From contig JAGPYM010000002.1 in the NCBI GenBank assembly GCA_020736575.1, forward strand, positions 2,170,001-2,234,000: a DNA stretch of 64,000 nt, given 5' to 3'. Both the position numbers and the translations under genes were made by a program. Shown here piece after piece: positions 21,941 to 32,393 of the stretch. Each line of letters starts with the position of its first letter. Within the stretch, counting starts at the first letter, position 1. Origin of the DNA: Thelonectria olida. Its lineage: Eukaryota > Ascomycota > Sordariomycetes > Hypocreales > Nectriaceae. Under the pieces are notes generated by a model. The model was not told the DNA's origin. It worked only from the letters and a program-made list of their open reading frames with translations, and ran no database searches.

Positions 21941-22536
21941 CTTCTCTAGACTTCAAAGGGGTACCAGCTAAGAGTATGAAGATGTGTAGAGACCTTTATT
22001 CTTGTTGTGAGAGGTCTCGCAGCTGTGTCACAACAGAGATCGAGTCTAGAGAAGCCGAGTGTCGATAGCTTGTGTGTTCGTGTTTAGGAAATAGATTCGA
22101 GGCATGGCTTCGGGTTTGCGAATATATAGGTGTTTCGACACAATTGAATGGGTAGTTGGCGTTCTATCATGTGGGTTGGGTGATTGTTGAACACGTCTGA
22201 CAATGTGACTGTTTGGGTGAACAGTGAACCGAATGACAGTGTTCGTGACTTTGACGTCGTCGTTTGCAATGGTCGGTGTTCTGGTTATAATCATTATCAT
22301 TCGCATTCATTGACTCTCAGTTTCGTCTGAAGAAAAAGACTCTGATGGCGGCGGTGTGGTTTGCGATATAAGACAAACGCAAGGTCGTTGTATAGGGAGA
22401 CAGATGACAAACGCAGCAGCAGAAGTATAGTCAAAAAGGAGAGTTCATTGAAAAAGCTGGGACTAGAATTATCCTAGTTAGTGTCCCAAATCAGTTCCCC
22501 TGTTGAGTCAACCTCATATCTACACACTCCAGCAAC
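21941..22536. other. Intergenic, promoter of the 21940 gene
   Basis: About 600 bp between two minus-strand genes. It contains short frames on the minus strand only and no recognisable motif. It should hold the promoter of the gene at 21940 and the 3' end of the one starting at 23475. Confidence 0.45.
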
Positions 22537-23475
22537 TCAGAACCCGGGTGGCCATGTTCGTGGATATTTATAAAGCATCTTGAAGCTCATTGTCTTCAGG
22601 GGGATCAATTTGATATGAATGGGATGGTATGTTGAATTCCCATCGGGAACGAGGGCCCCCTGCGGATTCTCTTCCGGCGACCTCACACTGCTGATGTTGA
22701 AGAGGCGAGGCTGGACGATGCCGGCGGCTTTCATTTCGGGAGTCTTGGCATCGATAACTCGAATGTGCAGCGAGAGGTAGTTCGCGAAGCCCTGCTGCTC
22801 GATGTCGATTCGTACAGTGTCCATGACTTCGTCTCTCGCCGGTTCTCCGGCCCTGAGTTCTGGTACAGCTGGCGGGAGAGGTACCTCAATCGTGTGTCTA
22901 TGTAGAAGCTCGAGATTAAAGGCTACCGTAGTGGTGCCATTTTCAGGGGGCAAGAAGTCGAATACGGTGTCGTTCTGGGAACGTGTGAGGACATATGGTC
23001 CGTCGCTTTCGTACTGTTCGGGGATGCCTCCCGGACCGATTTTGATCGACACCATGGAGTTCTCGCGAGTGACGAAGGGCGGCAACTCAGGGAGCAGGAT
23101 GTGGTGGGCGTCCCAGCGACGGACTTTGGTGTCTCGGGGAGGGAGATACTTGTTCAGTGCTGGCGGCGCCCAGTTGATGCCGTCGGGGTTCGGCAAGTGA
23201 TAATTATCGGGGGGGTTCTTGAGGTCTGCGGCAGAGATGAAGTATAGGAAGATATTGCCGAGGTGGTGTCGGCTTGCCATAATCTCGATGACATGAGCGT
23301 GGGAGGTGCCTGGTGAGATGCCCAACTCGTAGATGGCTCTGGGAGGCCCCCGTGGTTGATCCGAAGGTTGCAGTGCAACGCAGCAGCTGCATTTTCTAAC
23401 CTCGAATTCTGGTAGCTCCATGTTTGTGACGGTTGTCAGGCCGTTGCCTGTGGCGTTGGCAGATGGGTTGTTCAT
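22537..23475 (-). CDS. Unknown protein, 312 residues, lineage-specific
   Basis: A single exon from the ATG at 23475; the frame continues upstream to 23508 but only with a TTG. No signal peptide and no membrane segment. An early CSCC motif (about residue 28) is the only cysteine cluster. The rest is mixed beta-type sequence with many Pro residues (LPNPDGINWAPPALNKYLPP). It carries several NxS/T sites (NGT, NDT, NIS, NST). It looks like a folded protein rather than a chance frame, because hydrophobic and charged residues alternate regularly, but I recognise no family. Confidence 0.65.
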   Translation of the reverse strand: MNNPSANATGNGLTTVTNMELPEFEVRKCSCCVALQPSDQPRGPPRAIYELGISPGTSHAHVIEIMASRHHLGNIFLYFISAADLKNPPDNYHLPNPDGINWAPPALNKYLPPRDTKVRRWDAHHILLPELPPFVTRENSMVSIKIGPGGIPEQYESDGPYVLTRSQNDTVFDFLPPENGTTTVAFNLELLHRHTIEVPLPPAVPELRAGEPARDEVMDTVRIDIEQQGFANYLSLHIRVIDAKTPEMKAAGIVQPRLFNISSVRSPEENPQGALVPDGNSTYHPIHIKLIPLKTMSFKMLYKYPRTWPPGF

Positions 23476-24071
23476 GGGCCAAGTGATGAGGCGTTGCGGC
23501 TTTCCCAAGTGTCAGTGTGTATGTGTGTGTGTGTGAGGTGAGCTGAAAGGAATTTATGCTAGGAAGAGTTGATGAGCTGGTCTTTAGTCCTTTAAATGTT
23601 TGTTCCCAGACTTGCCATGATGATTTGATCGTGGTGTTTGCCGGCTGGCCGACAGCTGCCATGGCTTGGACACATGATTCACAGCCCGCAGGAGTGCCTG
23701 GACGGGAAAAGATGGAAAAGCCGGTAAGCATCTGGACTTGGAAAGAGTGATTCACTGTGTTTCAACTCTGTCAAGACTTTCGAAACTAGCATGTTAGTTT
23801 GAGTCGTAACTTGGACTCCAACCACGCGAGTTGGAGCATGCACTGTTAACATGGACATCTCGACTGTGCCAAGCGGAAGTTGCCTGCATCACCACCAACA
23901 CGAGTGACTCTCGACTTAGGGGAGTATTACTAATTGTTGATTCCCTAAATCGATAATAAGGCAAACGCACCTGCCCTTGTTGAGAATGAGGACAACAAAG
24001 AGACTATCGAGTTGCCGGCAAGCGCTGCCAATCTAAACCGACAGACTCGCGGCCCCCCCCCCATCAAGCAC
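23476..24071. other. Intergenic upstream of the 23475 gene and the tRNA
   Basis: Contains a (TG) microsatellite at about 23514-23536 in the likely leader of the 23475 gene, an AT-rich middle, and a run of ten C at 24053-24062 ending nine bases before the tRNA. No gene seen. Confidence 0.5.
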
Positions 24072-24142
24072 GGTCGCATGGCCCAATGGCAAGGCGTCTG
24101 ACTACGAATCAGGAGATTGTGGGTTCGATCCCCACTGTGACC
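24072..24142 (+). tRNA. tRNA-Arg(ACG)
   Basis: 71 nt, no intron. Acceptor arms GGTCGCA and TGTGACC pair, allowing one G-U. D-arm region GCCCAATGGCAAGGC. Anticodon stem TCTGA/TCAGG around loop CTACGAA, anticodon ACG, reading CGN arginine codons after A-to-I editing. T-arm GTGGG-TTCGATC-CCCAC is perfect and serves as the B box. CCA is not encoded, as usual in eukaryotes. Confidence 0.97.
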
Positions 24143-24155
24143 TTTCTCCTTTGCC

Positions 24156-24160
24156 TTTTT
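24156..24160 (+). terminator. RNA polymerase III terminator of the tRNA
   Basis: The first run of five T, 14 bases past the tRNA end; a further TTTT follows at 24164-24167. Confidence 0.7.
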
Positions 24161-24329
24161 GACCTTTTAGCTGAGGAGGATATTTATGTCAAAGAAGAAT
24201 ATTGATACAAAGCCGAGGCTTCTACTATGTAAAATTGCCCAATGGACAGGTAATATATACAAGATGTCTACCCACCATGGTAGAACAGTCGACTCGATCT
24301 CTTCAAGCAAGCCACCCCAAGTTTTCCTA

Positions 24330-25355
24330 CTAATACCTCCGCTTGTTCAGGAACTTGAGCAGAGCCCTGTGGAAGCGGTCCGGGTGGGAAATCTGGGGAG
24401 CATGGCCGAGGTCGGGGAACCTGAACAGCTGGGCTCGGGGGATCTGAGAAGCAACCTGTCGCCCAAGAGACTTGAAGTTGCCCAGCGTCGCAGCCACGTC
24501 GGATGAAGCCCACGTCGATCCAATGGCAGTAATGTCTTTCTCGCCCACCATGACGAGGGTTCGCGCCTTGATGTCTCGGAAGTAGTGGGCGATGGGCTGG
24601 GTGAGGACCATGTCGACGATGCGCGCCTGGATGCGGACGTAGTTCTCGCGCTGCGATCCGTAGTAGATGTTGACGAGCATGTTGACCCACGTGTCGTAGG
24701 CGTCCTGCCACTCGTTGACGTAGTAGGCCACCTTCTCGTAGCCCTTGATGGACGCGAAGCTGGAAGCCGCCTCGGTGGCGTACGTCTGGTCGATGCTGAT
24801 GTACGGGACGCCCTTTTGCACGTAGTCCTCCCACCCGACGGCATTCACCATGACAAGGTCGTCGACAGTCTCGGGGTACTGCAGCGCAAAGCGCGTCGAG
24901 AGCATGCCGCCCATGGAGTGGCCGATGACGGTGACCTTGGAGACCTCGAGGGCGTTGAGCAGGCCCTTGGTGTTCCAGGCAAACTGGTGGAGGCTGAAGT
25001 GGTAGTCTGCGGGCTTGGAGCTCTTGCAGAAGCCGATCTGGTCCGGGGCAATCACCCGCCATCCCTCTGCAACCAGAACCTTGATGGTGCCCTCCCAGGT
25101 AGCGCCGCAGAAGTTCTTTCCGTGGAACAGGATGGCGGTCCTCCCGTTAGGCTTGGACTTGGGCTTGACGTCCATAAAGGCCATCTCGAGCTGCTCGAGC
25201 TGGCTCTGGAACTTGAACAGCTTCACCTGGTAGGGGTAGGTGAAGTTGGAGCCATTGAGGTCCTCGGCCACGGCGCCCGCGAAGACGGTGCCGTTGGCCT
25301 GGGCGGCGACGAGCCCGAGGCCAGCCGAGAGGAGGGAGAGGAGGGAGAACTTCAT
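24330..25355 (-). CDS. Secreted alpha/beta hydrolase
   Basis: A single exon of 341 residues. The signal peptide is residues 1 to about 19 (MKFSLLSLLSAGLGLVAAQA). The oxyanion-hole motif HGKN is at 78-81. The nucleophile elbow is GHSMGG with Ser147. The acid is probably Asp274 in GEKD, and the base is His318 in LGHAP, so the triad is complete in canonical order and spacing. The fold is the epoxide-hydrolase/haloperoxidase-like esterase group; the substrate is unknown. The gene is GC-rich and faces away from the receptor gene at 27275 across a 1.9-kb gap. The ATG directly precedes the signal peptide, with no alternative. Confidence 0.92.
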   Translation of the reverse strand: MKFSLLSLLSAGLGLVAAQANGTVFAGAVAEDLNGSNFTYPYQVKLFKFQSQLEQLEMAFMDVKPKSKPNGRTAILFHGKNFCGATWEGTIKVLVAEGWRVIAPDQIGFCKSSKPADYHFSLHQFAWNTKGLLNALEVSKVTVIGHSMGGMLSTRFALQYPETVDDLVMVNAVGWEDYVQKGVPYISIDQTYATEAASSFASIKGYEKVAYYVNEWQDAYDTWVNMLVNIYYGSQRENYVRIQARIVDMVLTQPIAHYFRDIKARTLVMVGEKDITAIGSTWASSDVAATLGNFKSLGRQVASQIPRAQLFRFPDLGHAPQISHPDRFHRALLKFLNKRRY

Positions 25356-27274
25356 GGCGAAGGATGGGATTTAACAAGGTTCGCCGAGCGTTACAGCGGC
25401 AGGGAGGAGGAGGAGGATCGAGGAGGGAGGGAGGGAGGATGGAGAAAGGATGAGAAAGAGTTCGAAGATGGTTGCTGCATTGACATGATCAGCAAACCCC
25501 ATGGGCCATGGGCCATGGGCCATGTGTTCCCCCCAGGCCAGCTTCCCAAATGGTACTTGGAGCCAACAGCATCAAATTCATCGAGTCGACCAGGATCATT
25601 GAGCTGTCCCGATTGTTGGTTGCGGGATATGAATGAAGGCCCCCCCCGGTCGACATGTAGTTAATGGCACCTGAGACGGAGGAACACCCGTCCCTGCTCC
25701 CCCAGCATCTCCCCCGATAATCTTATCAAGGCCTCTCGGGGCCTTCGGGGGACGCGAGGCTTCTGAATTAAGCAGCAGGCGCTCGGTAACGGCGCAGACT
25801 AAGAAAGCCTTTGCCGGTGAGGCGTCTGCTCTAGAGGAACCTTGTTTTCAAAGAATGGATTCCAATTCCCTGGGAGCCGGCCAGTTCCTAGCCTTGTCGG
25901 CCGAGAGCAGCCGTTGAAGGTGTCCACACAAGCCCCGATGTAACGCTGGAGCTGGACGTCGTATAATTGCTTTTTTTTTCTTTCCATTTTCGTCCCTTTT
26001 CTTTTCGCTTTTTCTTTTTTTTTGCTTTTACCGTACGACTCACACATGATTCCGCGCGGAATTCAACCTGAGCAGTGAGAAATGGATACATACGGGGTAA
26101 CTCTACCGCTGGTAGTGATGGCCAAGACATCAACAACACCATCACCACCTCTCAGATGCAGGTCCAAATTTTAAAGTAGAGGACCCCCTCCTTCCCCTTG
26201 GATCAATAGACGATCCTTACCCTGTAAACTTTCTCCCGCATAGCCTCTTTACATACTGCTCGGGAACCAAGGCCGTGCGGCGCAGACAGGAGAATCCCCC
26301 TCTCCCATGGCGTCTTTTCTCTAGCCTGTTGCAGCACGCTCCCGACGGCGTGGACAGATTGAACCCGTCATGATCATCGTCAGATTCGTAAATAAACGGC
26401 AGCAATAGAGTCGCATTCTGGACGGGGGGGCCACGAATACTCGCCTGTCACATTGCATGACACCAAGAGAGGAAAAAGAAAAGAAGAGCAACAACAAACA
26501 GCCTATGTGAGCTATCACAAAGGAGCAAACAACAGACAGAGGAAACAAACGGACTCGAACCAAGCGGAAAAATTGCTCGCAACGACCAACGACCCTTTGT
26601 TGTTGGCGCTACGTTGCTCAATGCCTGTCAGGACGACCAGACTAAGACGGCTCTGGGTGCACAAAGTACTGGAAGAAGGAGTTGCAAACGTCGATCAGCA
26701 GGCTTCGTTGCATTCTTCAATCTGCCCGATCATCGACATTGCCGCAATAAGAAGGCCAGCCATGCTTCCACCGTGGGGGTTGCTTTCAACACAAGCAAGA
26801 TACTCGACAAACACAGAGCTGCAACGTCCTGTATCACCATCTAGGTACGAAGTAGTTATACCTCTCTCTCCCACATGTCGACATGGTAACAAGCCCCCGA
26901 ATGGGCCCTCTCCTCGACAAGGGTTCCCTCACACACCTCATGCCACACCTGCTGCTTCGGGAACGGCCTCTCGCCTGAATCTTCCCAGCCGGGCGCAAAC
27001 TTTCTTCCTCTGCAGATGCCAGGGCTCTTGGCTCAGCTCGCAGAAGAAAGACCAAGTTTCAGCCATCCTTTTTTCGGGTGCTGTAACTAGCCACATGCAT
27101 GGCTGCACTGCCGGAGCCAGACGCCCGGATGGGGAGACGAGAGAAGGAGACATGGCAATGACTGGTACCGAGTAGAGAGAGAATATAATCGTCTTAGACG
27201 CCCTCCCCTCCCCTTGTTCCGCGGCTTGATATGCCGCTGCCAATGCCGCTCTTTCACCACGACAACTGCCAACT
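25356..27274. other. Divergent intergenic region between hydrolase and receptor genes
   Basis: 1.9 kb. Contains the (CCATGGG) repeat, a 55-nt polypyrimidine tract at about 25969-26024 and C-rich stretches. The 240-codon plus frame at 26453-27175 overlaps a 203-codon minus frame, has no motif, and is taken as chance. No gene supported. Confidence 0.5.
25499..25525. repeat. Heptamer repeat CCATGGG, about four copies
   Basis: Three exact copies of CCATGGG and a fourth CCATGTG, about 145 bp upstream of the hydrolase ATG. Each unit contains the palindrome CCATGG. Confidence 0.9.
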
Positions 27275-28598
27275 ATGGTCTCTGGAAACATACCCGGCGA
27301 GAGCAATGCGTGGATGGTGCGGACGCCATGCACCGTCTTCTTCGTCATAACGCCCATCTTCATCGGTCTCCGGCTGTGGAGTCGGATAGCACGGAACAAC
27401 GGGTTTGGGGCGGATGACTGGACTATTCTCCTTTCTTTTGTAAGTGGTCTTCGAGCACGGCATTGAAGACATCGAGGCCGAGTTGTTAACCTGGTGCAAC
27501 CAAAGGCTTGCACCCTCACTGTGCAGATCCTGATGATGGTCTCGTGCAACTATGGCTTTGGCCAACACGTCAAGAACCTCGCCGTCGAAAACAAGTTGAC
27601 GGCTCTCAAGGTAACAAGTGTGACGCTCTTCCAAACCCCTTCCAACTAACCACCTAACTAGTTGTTCTACGTCGCACAAATCTTCTACAAGTTTACAATC
27701 AACCTCACAAAGATCTCCATCCTCCTGCTCTATCTCCGCATCTTCGTCCAAAGATGGTTCCGAATCTGCTCCTACGTCCTCATGAGCATCATCGCTTCAT
27801 ACATGGTCGCAACAGTCTGCTCGTCCATCTGGCAGTGCAGCCCCATCGAAGGCGCCTGGAACAAGGCGATCCAGCCGAAATGCATCGACTTGACCAAGAA
27901 CTGGTACGCCAACGCCGGCTTCTCCATCGCAACCGACGTCCTGATCTTAATGTTGCCCATGCAACCTCTGTGGGCGAGCAAGTTGCCCGTCGTCCAGAAG
28001 AGGGCTCTCATGCTGGTGTTTGCGCTTGGTGGTTTGTGAGTTGATCCGACGCTCCGTCCCCTATACACTCTTGTCACTGTTCGCTAACAAGAGCTCAGCG
28101 TCACTGTGACCTCCATCATGCGCTCAACAACCTTGAAGTTCTCCACTAAGAGTCCAGATACGACCTGTATGTTCCTCTACTCCTCCAAAGCAACATTGAT
28201 CGACAAGTGATCTAACTCCCACCGCAGATGACATCACCTCCACGCTCTGGACAATGATCGAAGAAAACGTCGCTATCATCTGCGCTTGCCTCCCTATGTG
28301 CCGCATGCCGCTGGCCTTCGTCTTCCCCTCGATCTTCGCCTCCAAGCTCGGCAACTCGCACCCCTACGCCTCGACGGACCATTCGCACGACCAGCCCAGC
28401 AACGCGTGGAAGCCGTACGTCGGCCCGCGCAAGGCCGAAGGGTTCTCCCGGACGGCGGCCATGCGCACCGACGGCGCCAGCGAGGAGTACATCTTGGACC
28501 CCATGAGCGGGAGTGATTCTGCCAAGGAGAGTCCTGCGATTCGAAAGACGATGCACTACAATATCACATACGAGAGTGATCCTGCGGCCAAGGTTTAG
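27275..28598 (+). CDS. PTH11-like seven-span receptor (fungal rhodopsin-type domain, no CFEM)
   Basis: Five exons: 27275-27439, 27527-27610, 27662-28035, 28099-28166 and 28228-28598 (353 residues); all junctions keep frame. Seven hydrophobic spans can be traced: CTVFFVITPIFIGLRLW, the stretch after DDWTILLSF, FTINLTKISILLLYL, the VLMSIIASYMVATV span, FSIATDVLILMLPM, LMLVFALGGFVTV and MIEENVAIICACLP. The NGFGADDW loop and the WQCSPIEGAWN loop are typical of the fungal integral-membrane family that includes Pth11. It lacks an N-terminal CFEM domain and a signal peptide. The cytosolic tail (about 100 residues) is Ser-rich. Members are plasma-membrane receptors thought to sense surfaces or small molecules; the ligand is unknown. 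Confidence 0.9.
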
Positions 28599-28952
28599 AA
28601 GAAGGAAAGACAGCGTCTGTGCAATAAGCATGGGTAATGTGTGGGCATCTAACGCATGTATTTTTTTTTTGGGAGTAATGGCAATATCGATCGACTTCAA
28701 TCAGGGTTTGGGTCGGTGAACGAGTCGACGTGACACGGGGTTATGAACAGGAAAAGTCTTTGGGTAAATACTTGCTATACTTAATCGATGCGTTCAAAGG
28801 ATCGACATCTTCGCAGACTTGTTTGTGACCCAATCTTGCGAGGAAACTCTCATAGTAAAAGAGATAGGGTATTGCAGATGACAGCAACTGACTTCCCTTT
28901 TATACATGGCTAGATATGGTACATATTTGAGTGGACGAAGAAGAGACGGTCT
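28599..28952. other. Convergent 3' region of receptor and mitochondrial genes
   Basis: 354 bp between two converging stops, AT-rich, with a T10 run at about 28661. No gene seen. Confidence 0.5.
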
Positions 28953-30194
28953 CTAGCTCATTCCATCCATGAACTCGACACGGTCCAGAATCATCTGTCG
29001 GTAGCCCATATACTCCTTTAGACCCTCCCACTCAGGGCCCGTCTCTTCTCCATGCCGCCAAGGCTCCTTGAAGCCCCAAGCGCAAGCGATCCTATCCATG
29101 GCCGCACGCTCCTCTTCCCGCAACCATCGATATCGCAAGGGCGTGCCGGGCGCCCACGTCACTCGCTTCATCTGGTCCTTGTTGCTCAATTTGGCGATCA
29201 GACCCATTGATCCCACCACGAAGAAGTAACCCGAGATACCGGCGACACCAAGTCCCGTCGCAGTTGACATGTCCATGGTGTTCTGCCAGTAGGCTGCATA
29301 GGCCGAAGCCAAGCCGAAGATGCCAAATGGTAGCGTACTGAGGGCCAACGCAGGAGTAGTGCCGTGCTTGAGCAGCTTCTGGCGCTTGAAAGCTGGTAGG
29401 CTGAAGGAGGCCTCGACAATGCCAAGGGCCGAGTCTAGGTTCTTTGCATCTATTGCAGTTTGTAAAGCCATGTCGGCGACGCCCTCCTCAACGGCCCTGA
29501 CGGCGGCATTGGGGTTGCGGCGGACGTATTGGATGACGCCACTTTTGACCGTGGGTTGCGGCTTGGTAGCGAACAGTTCCAGGACAGACGGGAGCGACTC
29601 GGGGCGACCCAGTGTTGCCTGGATAACGACATAGAGCTCTAGAAACTCGGGCGTGATCTCGACATTTGGTTGTGTGATGATGGTGTACGCCGCGTACGAG
29701 ATCTTTTTCACGCTATCCCTCAATTCCACATCAACCGATGAATTGGAACCGCCCCTCCCACCTCCCAGAGACCTGAGCTTCGACGTCGAGGCTTTTGCCT
29801 GGGCTTCGGCCCTCCTCACAAGCGGTTGAAGAGCTTCGGCGGCCTTCAGGCACGTCTCTAGAGCGGCAGAGGTCAATTGTTTCGCAGGAATGCCATCAAC
29901 GGACATGAATTTATTCTTGGTGTCCTCGACAGCCTGGGCTAGCTGGGCTGGATTGAGCAACTCCCTCGGCACGCTGGGGTTTTCTGGCACCGTCGATCGG
30001 GAAGATTGTGATTCGGGAACGGAAGAAGTTGTGGCGATCCATCGCACACCGACGGGTCTCGCATTGAGGCTGCGAACGTGGCGAGTTTGTGACAAAAGAG
30101 CCCGACGGAGGAAGGCTTGGTTGGCAGTCTGTGCCGGCGCAAAGGCACAGCGCTGGCAGACGGTGCCGATCTGCCTTGGGTTCGCTCCTCGCAT
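28953..30194 (-). CDS. Mitochondrial two-span membrane protein, unknown function
   Basis: A single exon of 413 residues from the ATG at 30194. The frame is open to 30362, but starting at 30194 gives an Arg-rich, acid-poor presequence (MRGANPRQIG through VRSLNARPVGVRW) typical of mitochondrial import. A helical region follows (about 90-290) with repeated Ala/Leu/Glu segments. Two membrane spans come next (about TLPFGIFGLASAYAAYW and GVAGISGYFFVVGSMGL). The C-terminal soluble part is rich in Trp, Arg and Glu (YRWLREEERAAMDRIACAWG). It looks like a conserved inner-membrane protein; I cannot name it. Confidence 0.75.
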   Translation of the reverse strand: MRGANPRQIGTVCQRCAFAPAQTANQAFLRRALLSQTRHVRSLNARPVGVRWIATTSSVPESQSSRSTVPENPSVPRELLNPAQLAQAVEDTKNKFMSVDGIPAKQLTSAALETCLKAAEALQPLVRRAEAQAKASTSKLRSLGGGRGGSNSSVDVELRDSVKKISYAAYTIITQPNVEITPEFLELYVVIQATLGRPESLPSVLELFATKPQPTVKSGVIQYVRRNPNAAVRAVEEGVADMALQTAIDAKNLDSALGIVEASFSLPAFKRQKLLKHGTTPALALSTLPFGIFGLASAYAAYWQNTMDMSTATGLGVAGISGYFFVVGSMGLIAKLSNKDQMKRVTWAPGTPLRYRWLREEERAAMDRIACAWGFKEPWRHGEETGPEWEGLKEYMGYRQMILDRVEFMDGMS

Positions 30195-32393
30195 TTTCTC
30201 GGTCTCGAGTAACGATTTCGGTGTGAATTGGAAGAGTCGATCGAATTGAGCCTCCGCAGAGGTTCGGCTCGACGGGTTTAGCTCTGAATGAGCGGCCTGG
30301 ATTGCTGGACTTGGGTCGGTTTGTCGATGTTCCCACGTGGGTGGTGTAGTTGCCGGTGTCAAGCTTCTTAGCGGAACCGTCCTAGTAGCGCCGTTTTGTC
30401 AGGTGATAGACGGTGGCCTTCTGCTGCGTCCGAAACGGAAGGTGGGGGGATTCTCATTGAAACGGAGCACATTTAAAAACAGTCACCAATGCATATAGAA
30501 GCATGATATTCTAACACTGTCTGTCGAATAATATTTTAAATAATAGAACATGTCTAAAGTTGTGAGACTAAGGACGACCCGAGCTTGAATTGATATTTGT
30601 TCCAGTTCTATGGAAGTGTAATTATTGCGATTGCCAATTGAAATGCTCACTGTCTTCTCTTCTAGACTTGACAAGATTGACTCACATGAAGTACTGTGTT
30701 TAGGGAGTTATAGGAAAAACTTGTATTTTGAGAGGATAGATACTCGTTCTTTGATTACTTGCTCAGGTTATGCCTTGCGCACCTCTGATGCCACGGTTTG
30801 GAAACATGCTGCGAATCAAGGAAGGGACTAATGCCCTCTAACCAGCAAAAGAGGATTATGAGAAATATCATAAGTGACTGTAGCCCATTTCTTTAGTCTG
30901 CGTCTCATTACGCTACTATATGGTTAGCATTTCATCTTACTGGTTTCTCAAATGGTTCTTACCTGGTTGAAAGCTGTAGTAAACTCCATTCAGATAGCCC
31001 GTCTCCCCTAGGCGCCGAGTTGCCATCAGTTTCAAGAACGATTTCACGTATGAATCGTTCAAGTCTACTGTAATGATGTTACCGCGCCCCTGAGTTCGGG
31101 CATGAAGAGCAACGATGTCAGTCCTGGCAATGCTCTTCGGATAACACGAAACCATGCAAGTGGCGGTTCTCTGAGGAATTGCAACTTCAATGAGCCGCAG
31201 GCATGCTTGAGTCATGTCGTTACTAGCATTAGACATAATCAGAGAGAATGGATGAATCAATGACAATATGTTGTTAGTTAGTCTCAATGGTAGTAAATGA
31301 AGCACTTGTATGTGAGAAAGAAGCGTGGAAAGTCAGGGGATCTTGTGCAATTATGTTCTCGAAAAGAGACAGTTTGTTGTCCCCATTCACCTTGAGTGTC
31401 TGATGGAGGTGCATGAGTGTGTGCTGCAAAGAACGTCAGCTGTGATGGTTTCAACGCCTCATCGGCTTGTAAACCCACCATTTAACTCCTATTCACACTC
31501 TGTTCATCGAAGTCTAGAGGGCTTCGAGACTCCTAGTCACAACAAGATCAAACATGTGCGATGTATCTCAACAAACATCATATCGAGATCATTGGGCGAC
31601 TCATCAGACCGTTGGAACTAGGCACCGAAATTCAGCGCTTGGCATAGGTAATTTTGTTCATCATTGATGCCTATGACAGGCTTTTCCGGTGCAGGCTGAC
31701 ATCACTGGTTGGGCTCAGGCGGCAATAGAGAAGAGGAGAATAATTTATTGGAAATCAAAGGTGATTGGCATTGTTCACTGTTGGGTTTAATCGTACTTCG
31801 TATCAACTCCTTGCCTAGTGGAATAACTAAGGTAGTTGACAGATGAAGAAGATCTGCGCAATAGCAACCCGGTCGCTACTGAATTGATCGCTGCTGCCAG
31901 TTTGACGGGTGACGAAAGTGGGGGTATTGGCCAATCCGTCAAGGTTCCAGAAGGCAATAGCGGCCATGGTTTGGCCCTGCAGGCTGTGCGCCCGCGCGTG
32001 GTCCTGTGCGACTGTGCCCCCTTTGTAGCGTAAGCGCGGCCATGACGAAACATGTCCGCAAGACGGCTCCCTCAGTTGGTTGCCTTTCTTTAAGGTACAC
32101 ATGGGCCCAGCTCAACACCACACACTTCTTTCAACCTGTTGTCTGCACTACTCTTCCTCCGCCCTCACCACCCGCCGCGCTCTTCACCGCTTCTCTTCCA
32201 CAACTGAATACCCAATATTTGAAGCCCGGAAAAGCTTCGACCTAGGGCAGCTCCTTTATCAGTCAGGTATTTTGAAGCTGCCCAATCCTCTCCGACAGCG
32301 CCTCAACGGCCGCAATCACTCAAGCTCGACCCTTCCTACCCATCGAACGACGCAACCTCGCCAACACCACTACGCTCATCTTCTACCCTCAAC
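30195..32393. other. AT-rich intergenic region and verprolin promoter
   Basis: 2.2 kb. From about 30480 to 31800 the DNA is clearly more AT-rich than the flanks and holds one short spliced candidate gene (30908-31236, minus). From about 32100 the plus strand is C-rich leader of verprolin. No further gene supported. Confidence 0.5.
30908..31236 (-). CDS. Candidate short gene or SDR-like remnant
   Basis: Exon 31236-30963 encodes 91 codons. It ends at a GTAAGA donor whose 47-nt intron has a perfect TGCTAAC branch and ATATAG acceptor. After splicing the frame stops within three codons (30915-30908), giving 93 residues. The segment RTATCMVSCYPKSIART ... LHARTQGRGNIITVDLND resembles the strand-loop-strand region between the cofactor motif and the first aspartate in SDR enzymes. 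The glycine-rich motif and the catalytic half are absent. It may be a truncated SDR relic or a new short gene. The ideal intron is the strongest argument that it is transcribed. Confidence 0.3.

Noticed and set aside
24585..25664. 359-codon plus frame antisense to the alpha/beta hydrolase
   Set aside because: A shadow: its Val/Leu/Asp-rich repeats mirror the GC-rich codons of the real gene, which has a signal peptide and full triad.
26530..26620. GGACTCGAACC on the plus strand (a B-box reversed), possible minus-strand tRNA
   Set aside because: The flanking bases do not pair as a T-stem and no A box or acceptor stem is present at the right distance.
26453..27175. 240-codon plus frame upstream of the receptor gene
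   Set aside because: Overlaps a 203-codon minus frame and shows no domain; probably promoter sequence.
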